Source of the DNA: Allobosea sp. 67-29
GTDB taxonomy: Bacteria > Pseudomonadota > Alphaproteobacteria > Rhizobiales > Beijerinckiaceae
NCBI RefSeq assembly: GCF_001898115.1
Contig: NZ_MKSQ01000026.1
Location: forward strand, 501,184-565,183
DNA: 64,000 nucleotides
Reading direction: 5' to 3'
Of the stretch, positions 1-8,083 are shown piece by piece. Under the pieces are notes generated by a model. That model did no database searches. It was not told the DNA's origin and saw only the letters and a program-made list of their open reading frames with translations. The position numbers were made by a program, and so were the translations under genes. Each line of letters starts with the position of its first letter. Position 1 is the first letter of the stretch.

Positions 1-176
1 TCGTCCTCGCCGGCGAACCGGTTGCAGTCATGGGCGAAACGTCGGAAGCTGCCGCGACGACTGTCGGAGTAGGAACCGGACAACCGGTTCTGTATATAGA
101 ATTCAGGAAAGACGGCGTCTCGGTCGACCCGGGCCCGTGGTGGACGAAATCGCAAGGCGAAAAGGTTCGCGGATGA
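1..176 (+). CDS. M23 family peptidase / EnvC-like murein hydrolase activator, C-terminal end only
   Basis: The frame is open from base 3 to a TGA at 174-176 and its start lies outside the window. The visible 57 residues contain VLYIEFRKDG followed by DPGPWW, the characteristic C-terminal end of the LytM/M23 domain of EnvC-type proteins. These are periplasmic activators of cell-wall amidases at division. The stop overlaps the ATG of the downstream protease gene in an ATGA arrangement, so the two are probably translationally coupled. An M23 gene just before ctpA is common in Hyphomicrobiales. The zinc-site region and the coiled coil cannot be seen, so catalytic competence cannot be judged. Confidence 0.85.
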   Translation, partial: VLAGEPVAVMGETSEAAATTVGVGTGQPVLYIEFRKDGVSVDPGPWWTKSQGEKVRG

Positions 177-1546
177 TGCGCAAGGTTTCTCTCGTTCTCG
201 CCGGCGCCATCATGGGCGCGGGCCTGACCGGACTGGCTACCCAGACTCAGTTGCTGAGCTCGACCAGCGCGGTCGCCGCTTCGGCCGAGGTCTACCGCAG
301 CCTGAACCTGTTCGGTGATATCTTCGAGAAGATCCGCACCGACTATGTCGACAAGCCCGACGAGCAGAAGCTGATCGAGGCCGCCATCAACGGCATGGTC
401 TCCTCGCTCGACCCGCATTCCTCCTATCTCGACGCCAAGTCCTTCCGCGAGATGGACACCGACATGCGCGGCCAGTTCGGCGGGCTCGGCATCGAGGTGA
501 CGATGGAGAACGGCGTTCTCAAGGTCGCCAAGCCGATCAAGGATACGCCCGCCTCAAAGGCCGGCATCCTGGCCAACGACATCATCCGCCAGATCGACGG
601 GCAGGAGGTCAAGGGCCTCTCCCTCACCCAGGCGGTGGACAAGATGCGCGGCCTGATCAACACCCAGGTGACGCTCAAGATCGAACGCCCCGGCAAGACC
701 GATCCGCTCGACTTCACCCTGACCCGCCAGACCATCGTCGTCCCCGCGGTCGAGGACCGCGTCGAGGGCGACATCGGCTATATCCGCATCGGCACCTTCT
801 CCGAGCAGACCTATGACGGCCTGCGCAAGGCGATCGAGAAGACCACGAGCGAAATCGGCGCCGACAAGATCAAGGGCTACGTCATCGACCTCCGCAACAA
901 CCGCGGCGGGCGTCTCGACCAGTCGGTGCTGGTTTCCGACGCCTTCCTCGAGCGCGGCAAGATCGTCTCGACCCGCGGCCGCAACGCCGAGGAGACCCAG
1001 GTCTTCAACGCGAAGTCCGGCGACCTGACCAAGGGCAAGCCCGTGGTGGTGCTGATCAACGGCTCGACGGCCTCGGCCGCCGAGATCGTCTCGGGCGCGC
1101 TGCAGGATCACAAGCGCGCCACGATCATCGGCACGCGCTCCTTCGGCAAGGGCTCGGTCCAGACAGTGATTCCGCTCGGCTCGAACGGCGGCCTGCGCCT
1201 GACCACGGCCCGCTACTACACTCCCTCCGGCAACTCGATCCAGGCCAGGGGCATCACCCCGGACATCGAGGTCCAGCAGGACATTCCGCCCGAGCTGAAG
1301 GACAAGATCGTCGACAACAAGGGCGAAGCCGCTCTCAAGGGCCACCTCAAGGCCGGCGAGGGCGAGGAGCAGTCCGGCTCGAGCTCCTATGTCCCGAACG
1401 ACCCGAAGAAGGACACGCAGTTGATCGCCGCGATCGACCTGCTGCACGGGGTTAAAAAGGATGCGACCGCCGCCGCGCCCAAGCCGGCGGAAGCGCCAGC
1501 CCCTGCCCCGGCGGCACCGGCCGCCCCCGAGGCACCGAAGCCCTGA
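173..1546 (+). CDS. ctpA: S41 family C-terminal processing peptidase (CtpA)
   Basis: This is a periplasmic serine protease of the carboxy-terminal processing family, which trims or degrades envelope proteins. The ATG at 173 is preferred over an upstream frame start at 137 because it gives a normal signal sequence (MMRKVSLVLAGAIMGAG) and overlaps the preceding stop by 4 bases; the ATG at 176 is equally possible. A PDZ domain spans about residues 95-175. The S41 core follows, with the catalytic Ser in STASAAE (about residue 301) and the general-base Lys in FGKGSVQ (about 326), 25 residues apart as in the family. The last 35 residues are an Ala/Pro-rich tail. All expected catalytic features are present. 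Confidence 0.95.
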   Translation: MMRKVSLVLAGAIMGAGLTGLATQTQLLSSTSAVAASAEVYRSLNLFGDIFEKIRTDYVDKPDEQKLIEAAINGMVSSLDPHSSYLDAKSFREMDTDMRGQFGGLGIEVTMENGVLKVAKPIKDTPASKAGILANDIIRQIDGQEVKGLSLTQAVDKMRGLINTQVTLKIERPGKTDPLDFTLTRQTIVVPAVEDRVEGDIGYIRIGTFSEQTYDGLRKAIEKTTSEIGADKIKGYVIDLRNNRGGRLDQSVLVSDAFLERGKIVSTRGRNAEETQVFNAKSGDLTKGKPVVVLINGSTASAAEIVSGALQDHKRATIIGTRSFGKGSVQTVIPLGSNGGLRLTTARYYTPSGNSIQARGITPDIEVQQDIPPELKDKIVDNKGEAALKGHLKAGEGEEQSGSSSYVPNDPKKDTQLIAAIDLLHGVKKDATAAAPKPAEAPAPAPAAPAAPEAPKP

Positions 1547-1659
1547 TCCCTGCGGCTCCGGGTAAGCTCGGGGCTCGACGGCGGGCAGCCGAGACGACAA
1601 GACTAGCGCGCGGGCCGCTGATTCGGGTCCGCGTCGCAACTTTCGAGGACGGCTGACCT

Positions 1660-2874
1660 TTGGCCGGAACGCCGCTCACGGACCTCAACCGGCCGCTCGG
1701 CCGCGACAAGCCTGCGCCCACCGGGAAGCCGTGGGCGCGCTGGCTTGCGACCGCTGCGGCCGGCGGAATCGGTACCGTCGTTCTGGGGCTCGCCCTGGTC
1801 GCTGCCCTGCGCCGCGATCCCGATGGCGGCGAACCCATGGCCGTCGCAACGATCGAGAAGCGCGCCGCACCGCCCGTCGCCGTCTCGACCGGCCCCGACG
1901 CGAAGCCGCACGGCCCGGCCAGTGCCTCTCAGCTCGAGAACGATGCCGGCGTCGTGGTCTATCGCCCGGACTCGGACGCGCCGGGCGCGATCGTCATCAC
2001 CGTTCCCGACGATGCCGGCGCCGTCAGGCTCGCTCCCGCACCCGACACGCGGCTGGTGGAGCGCACCCGCTACGGCCTGCTGCCCAAGACCGGCCCGGAC
2101 GGCGCGACCCCGGCGCGGATCTATGCGCGCCCGCTCGGCCCCGAACCGACGACAAAACTCGCCGGGCGCATCGCCCTCGTCGTGGGCGGCCTCGGAATCA
2201 GCCAGAGCGGCACCGCCGACGCCATCTCCCGTTTGCCGCCCCAGGTCTCGCTCGCCTTCGCGCCCTACGGCAGCGAGCTCGAACGGACCGTGCAGCGGGC
2301 AAGGAGCGAGGGACACGAGGCCTTCCTACAATTGCCGATGGAACCCTTCGACTATCCCGACAACGATCCCGGACCGCATACCCTGCTGAGCGGCCCCAAG
2401 GCATCCGACAATCTCGACAAGCTGCATTGGTCGCTCGGTCGCTTCACCGGCTATGTCGGGGTGATCAACTTCCTCGGCGGCCGCCTGACCGCAGATGAGA
2501 CCGCGCTGTCGCCGATTCTGCGCGACCTCGCCGGGCGCGGGCTGATGGTCGTCGACGATGGCTCTTCCGCCCGCAGCCAGTTCGCCGCTGCCGCCAGCCG
2601 CGCGCAGATTCCCTCCCTCAAGGTCGACCGCACCATCGACACGGTCACCCGCGCCGAGGCGATCGACAAGGAGCTGGCCGGCCTGGAGGCGACGGCGCGC
2701 GAGCGCGGCATCGTCGTCGCCTCGGCCAGCGCCCTGCCCGTCTCGATCGAGCGCATCGCCCGCTGGGCTCAGTCGCTCGAGGCCAAGAAGATCGCTCTCG
2801 TGCCGCTGAGTGCGGCACGCGGTTTCCGCGATCCCAAGACGACCGGATCCCTCTCCGCTGGACCCTTGCGATGA
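1660..2874 (+). CDS. Divergent polysaccharide deacetylase family protein
   Basis: The product is 404 residues. It has a proline-rich cytoplasmic N-terminus, one membrane anchor at about residues 27-50, and a periplasmic domain of the divergent polysaccharide deacetylase (YibQ/DUF610-like) family from about residue 168. Supporting motifs are [29 protein letters not shown] and GVINFLGG. Biochemical function is not established for the family; it regularly sits between ctpA and rppH in alphaproteobacteria, which suggests an envelope role. The start is a TTG at 1660 preceded by a weak GAGGAC, so the exact N-terminus is less certain than the rest. The stop overlaps the rppH start by four bases. Confidence 0.85.
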   Translation: MAGTPLTDLNRPLGRDKPAPTGKPWARWLATAAAGGIGTVVLGLALVAALRRDPDGGEPMAVATIEKRAAPPVAVSTGPDAKPHGPASASQLENDAGVVVYRPDSDAPGAIVITVPDDAGAVRLAPAPDTRLVERTRYGLLPKTGPDGATPARIYARPLGPEPTTKLAGRIALVVGGLGISQSGTADAISRLPPQVSLAFAPYGSELERTVQRARSEGHEAFLQLPMEPFDYPDNDPGPHTLLSGPKASDNLDKLHWSLGRFTGYVGVINFLGGRLTADETALSPILRDLAGRGLMVVDDGSSARSQFAAAASRAQIPSLKVDRTIDTVTRAEAIDKELAGLEATARERGIVVASASALPVSIERIARWAQSLEAKKIALVPLSAARGFRDPKTTGSLSAGPLR

Positions 2875-3380
2875 CCGACGCCGCCCCGGAAGGCTATCGC
2901 CCTTGCGTGGGGCTTGCCTTGTTCAATCGCGACGGCCTCGTCTTCGTCGGCCGACGCGCCGACAAGACCAAGCGCGAGCACGTGGCCCCGGGCTATGCCT
3001 GGCAGATGCCGCAAGGCGGCATCGACGCCGGCGAGACGCCGCTGGAAGCGGCCCGGCGCGAGCTGCAGGAAGAGACGAACGTCACCTCCGTCGAGCTCCT
3101 GGCCGAAGCTCCCGGATGGCTCAGCTATGATTTGCCCGGCGATATCGGCCGTGAAGCCTGGAAGGGTCGCTGGCGCGGGCAGGCACAGCGCTGGTTCGCC
3201 TTCCGCTTCACGGGTCCCGACGACGAGATCGACATCCTGACCCCCGCCGGCGGCCACAAGGCCGAGTTCGACGCCTGGCGCTGGGTGCCGCTCGCCGAGA
3301 CGCCCGGCCTGATCATCCCCTTCAAGCAGGGCGTCTACCATCAGGTCGTCGGCCATTTCGCCGCTTTCGCCCAGGCCTGA
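2871..3380 (+). CDS. rppH: RNA pyrophosphohydrolase (Nudix hydrolase RppH)
   Basis: RppH removes pyrophosphate from 5'-triphosphorylated RNA and so primes mRNA for decay. The 169-residue length is normal. The Nudix box occupies residues 49-71 ([18 protein letters not shown], then EETNV): the metal-binding REx2EE glutamates are present, while the usual late Gly is Asn70. The opening [21 protein letters not shown] and the WQMPQGGID segment are typical of the RppH/NudH subfamily. The ATG overlaps the upstream stop (ATGA), so it is probably co-translated with the deacetylase-like gene. The symbol rests on family resemblance and conserved order. Confidence 0.93.
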   Translation: MTDAAPEGYRPCVGLALFNRDGLVFVGRRADKTKREHVAPGYAWQMPQGGIDAGETPLEAARRELQEETNVTSVELLAEAPGWLSYDLPGDIGREAWKGRWRGQAQRWFAFRFTGPDDEIDILTPAGGHKAEFDAWRWVPLAETPGLIIPFKQGVYHQVVGHFAAFAQA

Positions 3381-3383
3381 GGC

Positions 3384-3408
3384 GCGCTCCGCCCGGTCCG
3401 AGGAGCGC
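3384..3408. terminator. GC-rich hairpin between convergent genes
   Basis: GCGCTCC (3384-3390) pairs perfectly with GGAGCGC (3402-3408) around an 11-base loop. It lies four bases after the rppH stop and twelve before the 3' end of the opposite-strand membrane protein gene. A bidirectional terminator is a reasonable reading, although no T-tract follows. Confidence 0.4.
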
Positions 3409-3419
3409 CGGGGCGGCCC

Positions 3420-4013
3420 TTATCCGCCATGCATCGCCGCCAGGATGCGCGCGATCCAGTAGATCTGATAGGCGATGTGGCTGGCGGCGATGCCGATCTG
3501 CAATCGCCGGTCCGCCCACAGGCTTCCGGCCAGGCAGAAGGCGAGGCCGAGCGGCACCTGCACGAGATAGTCGCCGCTGAGCCGGTTCCAGTGCTCGGCT
3601 CCCTTGATCACGGTGTCGACGATATCGAGCACGAAGGCGATGGCGAGCAGCCCGAAGAACCAGCGCCGGCGCTTGATGAAGAAGTCTTCGTAGCCGGCGT
3701 ATTCCGAGATGTTGTCCGGGAAGAGCAGCGCCGCGAGCAAATACAGCACCACCGCATAGCCGATCAGGAACAGGAAGATCTCGAAGCTGAGCGCGGGCAT
3801 CCGCGACAGCCCGAATTCCCACCACCAGAACAGCACCAGCTCAAGCAGGATCGACCCGACCCAGAGCAGGTGCAGCAGGGAGAGGCGCTGGCGGCCGGGA
3901 TGCTGGATGAAGCCGGCGAGGCCGGTGAGCGTTCTGGTAATGCCGAGGCCGACCACCATGCCCATCACGATGCGGACATGGCTGAAGAGTTCTTGCGTCG
4001 TCGCGGCATCCAT
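3420..4013 (-). CDS. Hypothetical multi-pass membrane protein
   Basis: The product is 197 residues and I do not recognise a named family. About five hydrophobic segments are visible, near residues 15-35, 45-65, 75-97, 117-135 and 148-185. Charged loops such as EYAGYEDFFIKRRRW lie between them, so it is an inner-membrane protein without a cleaved signal peptide. Codon use matches the neighbours. It is transcribed toward rppH and is preceded by the palindromic repeat at 4046-4150, so it probably has its own promoter. No enzymatic motif was seen. Confidence 0.7.
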   Translation of the reverse strand: MDAATTQELFSHVRIVMGMVVGLGITRTLTGLAGFIQHPGRQRLSLLHLLWVGSILLELVLFWWWEFGLSRMPALSFEIFLFLIGYAVVLYLLAALLFPDNISEYAGYEDFFIKRRRWFFGLLAIAFVLDIVDTVIKGAEHWNRLSGDYLVQVPLGLAFCLAGSLWADRRLQIGIAASHIAYQIYWIARILAAMHGG

Positions 4014-4045
4014 GACCCTGCATAACGCGGCTAGCGGCCTGCGCC

Positions 4046-4150
4046 TAGATCATCGCGTGTCCTATCGGACGCGGTAACGATGATCTATCTCGTTGCTGGA
4101 GCATCGAATTTTCCCGAAAAGTGGAATCCACTTTTCGGTCCGATGCTCCA
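4046..4150. repeat. Two adjacent intergenic palindromes (Hyphomicrobiales-type repeat)
   Basis: The first palindrome pairs TAGATCATCG (4046-4055) with CGATGATCTA (4078-4087) around an inner near-palindrome. The second has outer arms TGGAGCATCG (4097-4106) and CGATGCTCCA (4141-4150). Nested inside is a 12-base perfect stem, CCGAAAAGTGGA (4114-4125) with TCCACTTTTCGG (4127-4138), around a single loop base. The GAAAAGTGGA/TCCACTTTTC core is one I recognise as a recurrent intergenic element in Bradyrhizobium/Methylobacterium/Bosea-type genomes. It separates the ClC gene 3' end from the 5' end of the membrane protein gene and may also act as a terminator. Confidence 0.75.
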
Positions 4151-4195
4151 GCTCGCGCGCCCAACGCAACGAGCGCCGCAGCCGACTGCGGCGCC

Positions 4196-5611
4196 TTACG
4201 GCGCGGCGCCGGCGGACTGGGCTCGCCGCTGCCGGAGCACATCGGCGATGAAGAGACGCGACAACGCATGGTAGAGCGGCTCGCGCGTGATCAGCCGTGC
4301 AGTCCCGTAGCCGAGGACGGAGGCCGCCATCAATGCGATGACGTTGTCGTGGTTGCCGGTCATCTCGAGGATGATGACGAAGGCCGTCATCGGCGCCTGG
4401 ACGACGCCGGAGAAATAGCCGGCCATGCCGAGCACCGCCGCCAGGCCTGCCGGCGAGCCGAGAAGGCTGCCGAGCGTGCTGCCGAGGCCGGCACCGACCG
4501 ACAGGGATGGAGCGAACAACCCGCCCGGGATGCCCGAGACCGACGACGCCAGGCTGGCGATGAACTTCGCCAGGAAGAACGACGCCGGCAACGGCGTGCC
4601 CTCGATGGCGCTGCGTGCCTGCGCGTAGCCGGTGCCGAAGGTCATGCCGCCCGTGGCGATGCCGATGAGCGCGACCACGGCCCCGGAGAGAACCGCAACG
4701 ATCAGGATGCGCCCGAGGGGCGATCCGGCCCGCCAGCGCCGGATCCGGCGCGTCAGCCAGACCATGCCGCTGCTGAAGACGGCGCCGAAGCCGCCGCCGA
4801 TGACGCCGCAGCAGAGCACCAGGAACCAGTCCCGCTTCAGAACGGCGGTGGCGTCGGTGAAGCCGAAATAGGTGTAGTTCCCGACGATGGCGATCGAGGC
4901 GAGGCCGGCGATGATGACGGCGGAAAGCACGATGCCGTTGGTTCGGGCCTGGTAGGTCCGGCTCATTTCCTCGATGGCGAAGACGATGCCGGCGAGCGGC
5001 GTATTGAAGGCGGCCGCGATCCCGGCGGCCGACCCGGCGAGAATCAGTCCGCGAGCCTGGACCATGCCGCCCCAGCGCGCGACCTGCAGCATGATCGACG
5101 CTCCGACCTGGACCGTGGGTCCTTCGCGGCCGATCGAGGCGCCGCAGAGCAGCCCGATGATGGTCATCACGATCTTGCCCACCGCGATGCGCAGCGACAG
5201 GAAGCTGGAACGCTCCGAATCGTCGCGCAGGTGGCGGGCGGCGATCGCCTGCGGGATGCCGCTGCCCTGGGAGCCTTGAACGAAGCGCGCCGCGAAGAAG
5301 GCGCAGAGCCCGAAGCCCAGCGGCGTCACCAGCAGCGGCAGGAAGCGCAGCCCGTCCTGCCTGACGGCCACCTGCGAGAACAGATGCTGCGCCTCGTCCG
5401 CGAGCTGTGCGAATCCGGCGCTGACGAGACCGATGGCGAGCGCCCCGAGCCAGAACACCAGCCGCTGTCGCCAGTAGCGGGGCGTGATGACCAGCGTGCG
5501 CGAGCGCCGAAGAATCCGCAATCCACCACCGGCCACGCGACCAATCCCTTCGTACTCGACTCCTGTCATGCCGGCTTTAGCAGAATTCTTCCCCGAACTG
5601 TCGAGCAACAA
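4196..5611 (-). CDS. ClC-type chloride channel/antiporter
   Basis: The product is 471 residues with the ClC selectivity motifs: GSGIP at about 116-120, GREGP at 161-165 (E163 is the external gating glutamate) and GIPGGLFAPSLSVGAG in the C-terminal half. The segment NTPLAGIVFAIEEM keeps the inner glutamate pair that marks proton-coupled Cl-/H+ exchange in ClC-ec1, so an antiporter is more likely than a channel. There are no CBS domains. The start at 5611 is the longest frame; an internal Met at 5569 is also plausible. ClC exchangers help acid resistance and charge balance. The gene stands alone, with opposed or repeat-bordered neighbours. Confidence 0.92.
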   Translation of the reverse strand: MLLDSSGKNSAKAGMTGVEYEGIGRVAGGGLRILRRSRTLVITPRYWRQRLVFWLGALAIGLVSAGFAQLADEAQHLFSQVAVRQDGLRFLPLLVTPLGFGLCAFFAARFVQGSQGSGIPQAIAARHLRDDSERSSFLSLRIAVGKIVMTIIGLLCGASIGREGPTVQVGASIMLQVARWGGMVQARGLILAGSAAGIAAAFNTPLAGIVFAIEEMSRTYQARTNGIVLSAVIIAGLASIAIVGNYTYFGFTDATAVLKRDWFLVLCCGVIGGGFGAVFSSGMVWLTRRIRRWRAGSPLGRILIVAVLSGAVVALIGIATGGMTFGTGYAQARSAIEGTPLPASFFLAKFIASLASSVSGIPGGLFAPSLSVGAGLGSTLGSLLGSPAGLAAVLGMAGYFSGVVQAPMTAFVIILEMTGNHDNVIALMAASVLGYGTARLITREPLYHALSRLFIADVLRQRRAQSAGAAP

Positions 5612-5670
5612 ATCATCGGCGAGGGCAACAGGCCCGCCATGGCCACCGCGTCAGACGGTCAGCGGACCCG

Positions 5671-6312
5671 TCACCAGCGCAGGAACCGCGGAAAAACCAG
5701 TGCTCCGGCGCTCGTGACCAGAGCAATCCCGATCATGTACCAGGTCGCCAGGAAAGGCGCGGTGTCGTCGGGACAATGCAGGCTGTAGGCGACGATCGCG
5801 AGCCCGGCGGAAGCGAGCCCGGCACATGCCCCGGTGAGCGGCCCGTCGACCGCCGCGCCCCGCCGCGCCAGCACCAGCAGGACAAGGAACGGTACCATCG
5901 CGTAGAGCGGCACCGCCACCAGGCAGGCGCGCCAGTAGTGACCGAAGATCAACGTAGTCCACTGCTCCGCAGGGGTCTGCGCGAGCGTCAGCGCGGCCCA
6001 GCCCACTACCAGCAGGATCGGCGCCAGAACCCAGGGCAGCTGCCGTGCCGGCTCCTGCCCCGGCCTCAGGCTGCGCTGGAACAGCGGCAGGGCAATCGCC
6101 GCGACGCCGGCGCCGAGCAGCATCTTGGCCAGCACCGGCATGCTCAGCCAGGCGCGGCCGAGATCGTGCCGCGGCCCGAGCGTGATCAGGACGAGACCGG
6201 CCGTCACCGCAAGCGCACACAGCGCCGCGAGCCAGGTCGCGCGGCTCAGCCGGGCCGTGTCCACCGGGCGCTGGCTTGCGACCATCAGGGAGATCAATTG
6301 ATCAGTCTGCAT
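5671..6312 (-). CDS. nrsF: NrsF family (DUF1109) membrane anti-sigma factor
   Basis: The protein is about 213 residues with six hydrophobic segments and matches the DUF1109/NrsF family, integral-membrane anti-sigma factors best described with Caulobacter SigF. The start at 6312 is chosen because MQTDQLISLMVASQ is the usual NrsF opening; a longer frame to 6411 adds 33 atypical residues that overlap the sigma gene. Two membrane cysteines often conserved in the family cannot be assigned with certainty here, although HC occurs in SLHCPDD. It lies 79 bases downstream of an ECF sigma gene on the same strand, so the two form a sigma/anti-sigma operon, presumably for envelope or oxidative stress. Confidence 0.85.
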   Translation of the reverse strand: MQTDQLISLMVASQRPVDTARLSRATWLAALCALAVTAGLVLITLGPRHDLGRAWLSMPVLAKMLLGAGVAAIALPLFQRSLRPGQEPARQLPWVLAPILLVVGWAALTLAQTPAEQWTTLIFGHYWRACLVAVPLYAMVPFLVLLVLARRGAAVDGPLTGACAGLASAGLAIVAYSLHCPDDTAPFLATWYMIGIALVTSAGALVFPRFLRW

Positions 6313-6391
6313 GTCCGATCTTCGGTTGGTTGCGTTGGAATATTCGTTGCGGATCAGGGAAACGTTACGGACGTTCGGTGTCGCGGCCGGC

Positions 6392-6967
6392 TCATCCGGG
6401 CTTGCTCCCACTGCGGGACAGGAATTTGGCCATGGTTTGCAAGCCGCGATGAATCGCGACCTTCGCGGCGTTCTCGCTCATGCCTGCCGCAACCGCCGCT
6501 TCGGCGATGCTGGCCCCCTGCAGCCTGACCCGGTCGATCAGGCCCCGCGTTCGCTCGGGCAGGCTCGCCATGGCGCGATCCAGGTCGAGCCGCGCCTCCG
6601 CAGCCGCTGCGACCGGCCGGTCGGCCAGCCCGAACGCCTCTTCGTCGAGCGGCAGATGGCCGACATGGCGGCCGGAGCGGCGCAGATGATCGACCAGCTT
6701 GTAGCGGGCAATCGCATGGGCCCAGGCCGTGACCGGGCTCGCCGGGTCATAGGTATGGCGAGACAGGTGCAGCGCCAGCAGCACCTCCTGCAGCACGTCC
6801 TCGACCTCGCTCGGCTCGCGGCGCCCGGCCCGCGCCAGCATGTGGCGCAGATGGCCTCGCAAGCGCTCGCCGATGATATCGAGGAAGCGCCGATAGGCCG
6901 CCCCGTCGCCGGCGAGCGCCGCCAGAAACAGCGGCCTCAGCTGCATTTCAAGATCTTCGAGCGACAA
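6392..6967 (-). CDS. ECF RNA polymerase sigma factor (SigF-like)
   Basis: The product is 191 residues. Region 2 is near residues 20-95, with VEDVLQEVLLALH and the -10-recognition helix TAWAHAIARYKLVDHLRR. Region 4 is near 120-180, with LPERTRGLIDRVRLQG and a helix-turn-helix at SIAEAAVAAGMSENAAKVAI. There is no region 1.1 or 3, as expected for an ECF factor. The gene next downstream encodes its NrsF-type membrane anti-sigma, which supports assignment to the group containing Caulobacter SigF. The divergent secreted esterase at 7129 may be a target, but I could not define an ECF promoter with confidence in the 161-base gap. Confidence 0.88.
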   Translation of the reverse strand: MSLEDLEMQLRPLFLAALAGDGAAYRRFLDIIGERLRGHLRHMLARAGRREPSEVEDVLQEVLLALHLSRHTYDPASPVTAWAHAIARYKLVDHLRRSGRHVGHLPLDEEAFGLADRPVAAAAEARLDLDRAMASLPERTRGLIDRVRLQGASIAEAAVAAGMSENAAKVAIHRGLQTMAKFLSRSGSKPG

Positions 6968-7128
6968 GTCCGGTGCGCTTCCCGTCTATGTTGCGATGCG
7001 GCTTATCCCGTCGCATGCCGGAGCTCGGCTCACAAGCGCGTGACCGCCTGATGAGCGGCGCGGGAGCCGCCGCTACGCTCGCGGGCAGGCGCGGCGCCCC
7101 CGCATCCGCCTCACCTGGAGACCAGCCC

Positions 7129-8013
7129 ATGGCCGCCGCAGCCCGTATTGCGTTCGCCGTCCTTGCGACCCTGGCGACGACATCCATCGCCCCGGCGCAG
7201 GAACCCGGGCCGTCTGCGCAGCCATGCCCGGCCGAGGGCGGATGCAGCGTCGCCGGCGGCTCCTACCGCATCCTGATCCCGCCCGGCGGCCGCCCCGGCC
7301 AGCGTTACGGCGCCATCGTGTATTTCCACGGCTATCAGGGCTCGGCCGCCGAAACCATCGCCGACGACGCCTTGGCCGGAGTGGCGCGCCGGCTCGGCGT
7401 CGCGCTGATCGCTCCGGAAGGGCTGGGCCGCAGCTGGTCGTTTCCGGGTTCGCCGAGCCGGCGCAGGGACGAGTTCGCTTTCGTCGGGCAGGTACTCGAC
7501 GATGCGACGCGACGCTTTCCGGTCGATCCGCAGCGCCTGATGGCGAGCGGCTTCTCGCAGGGTGGCTCGATGGTCTGGTATCTCGCCTGCCGGATGCCGA
7601 CGCGCTTCGCCGCATTCGCGCCGATCGCCGGCGCCTTCTGGGAGCCACTTCCGCAAGCCTGCGAGGGGCCGCGACCCAAGCTGATCCATGTCCACGGCAC
7701 CAGCGACACCACGATACCGCTCGCCGGCAGAATGCTGCGCCAGGGGGCCAGGCAGGGCGACGTCTTCAGGAGCTTGGCCGTCCTCGCCGGCGGGAGCTGC
7801 GCGGCGGGCTGGGCCGATCTGCCCGGCCAGGCCGTTCCGGGCACGGCGCTGACCTGCCGGCTGGCAAGCCATTGCGGCGGGGCCCGGCTCGAGCTCTGCC
7901 TGCATGACGGCGGCCATTTCGCCGATGCGGCCTGGGTCGAACGGGCCTGGCGCCTGATGATGACCAACGAACCCGCGTCCCGGACCGCCGGTGCCGTGCT
8001 CACGTCTCCGTGA
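7129..8013 (+). CDS. Secreted alpha/beta-hydrolase of the PHB-depolymerase/feruloyl-esterase type
   Basis: The product is 294 residues with a signal peptide ending near AIAPAQ-like TTSIAPAQ. The start at 7129 is preferred because CTGGAG lies just upstream and the signal sequence begins there. The alpha/beta-hydrolase triad is visible: nucleophile in GFSQGGSM, Asp in HVHGTSDTTIPL and His in HDGGHF. The oxyanion segment is VYFHGYQGS. Family members cleave esters of polyhydroxyalkanoate oligomers, feruloyl esters or similar substrates; the sequence does not say which. It is divergent from the ECF sigma gene. Confidence 0.82.
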   Translation: MAAAARIAFAVLATLATTSIAPAQEPGPSAQPCPAEGGCSVAGGSYRILIPPGGRPGQRYGAIVYFHGYQGSAAETIADDALAGVARRLGVALIAPEGLGRSWSFPGSPSRRRDEFAFVGQVLDDATRRFPVDPQRLMASGFSQGGSMVWYLACRMPTRFAAFAPIAGAFWEPLPQACEGPRPKLIHVHGTSDTTIPLAGRMLRQGARQGDVFRSLAVLAGGSCAAGWADLPGQAVPGTALTCRLASHCGGARLELCLHDGGHFADAAWVERAWRLMMTNEPASRTAGAVLTSP

Positions 8014-8083
8014 GGCTGTAACCGTGGGCACCGCCGCTGCGATCTCTCAGGCGCCACCGCCACGCGGACCGCTGGAGAGACCG

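Noticed and set aside
4121-5788. A 555-codon open frame on the plus strand opposite the ClC gene
   Set aside because: Its composition is Arg/Asp/Gly/Ala/Glu-rich as expected for an antisense shadow of a GC-rich gene, and the minus strand encodes an unmistakable ClC protein with all family motifs.
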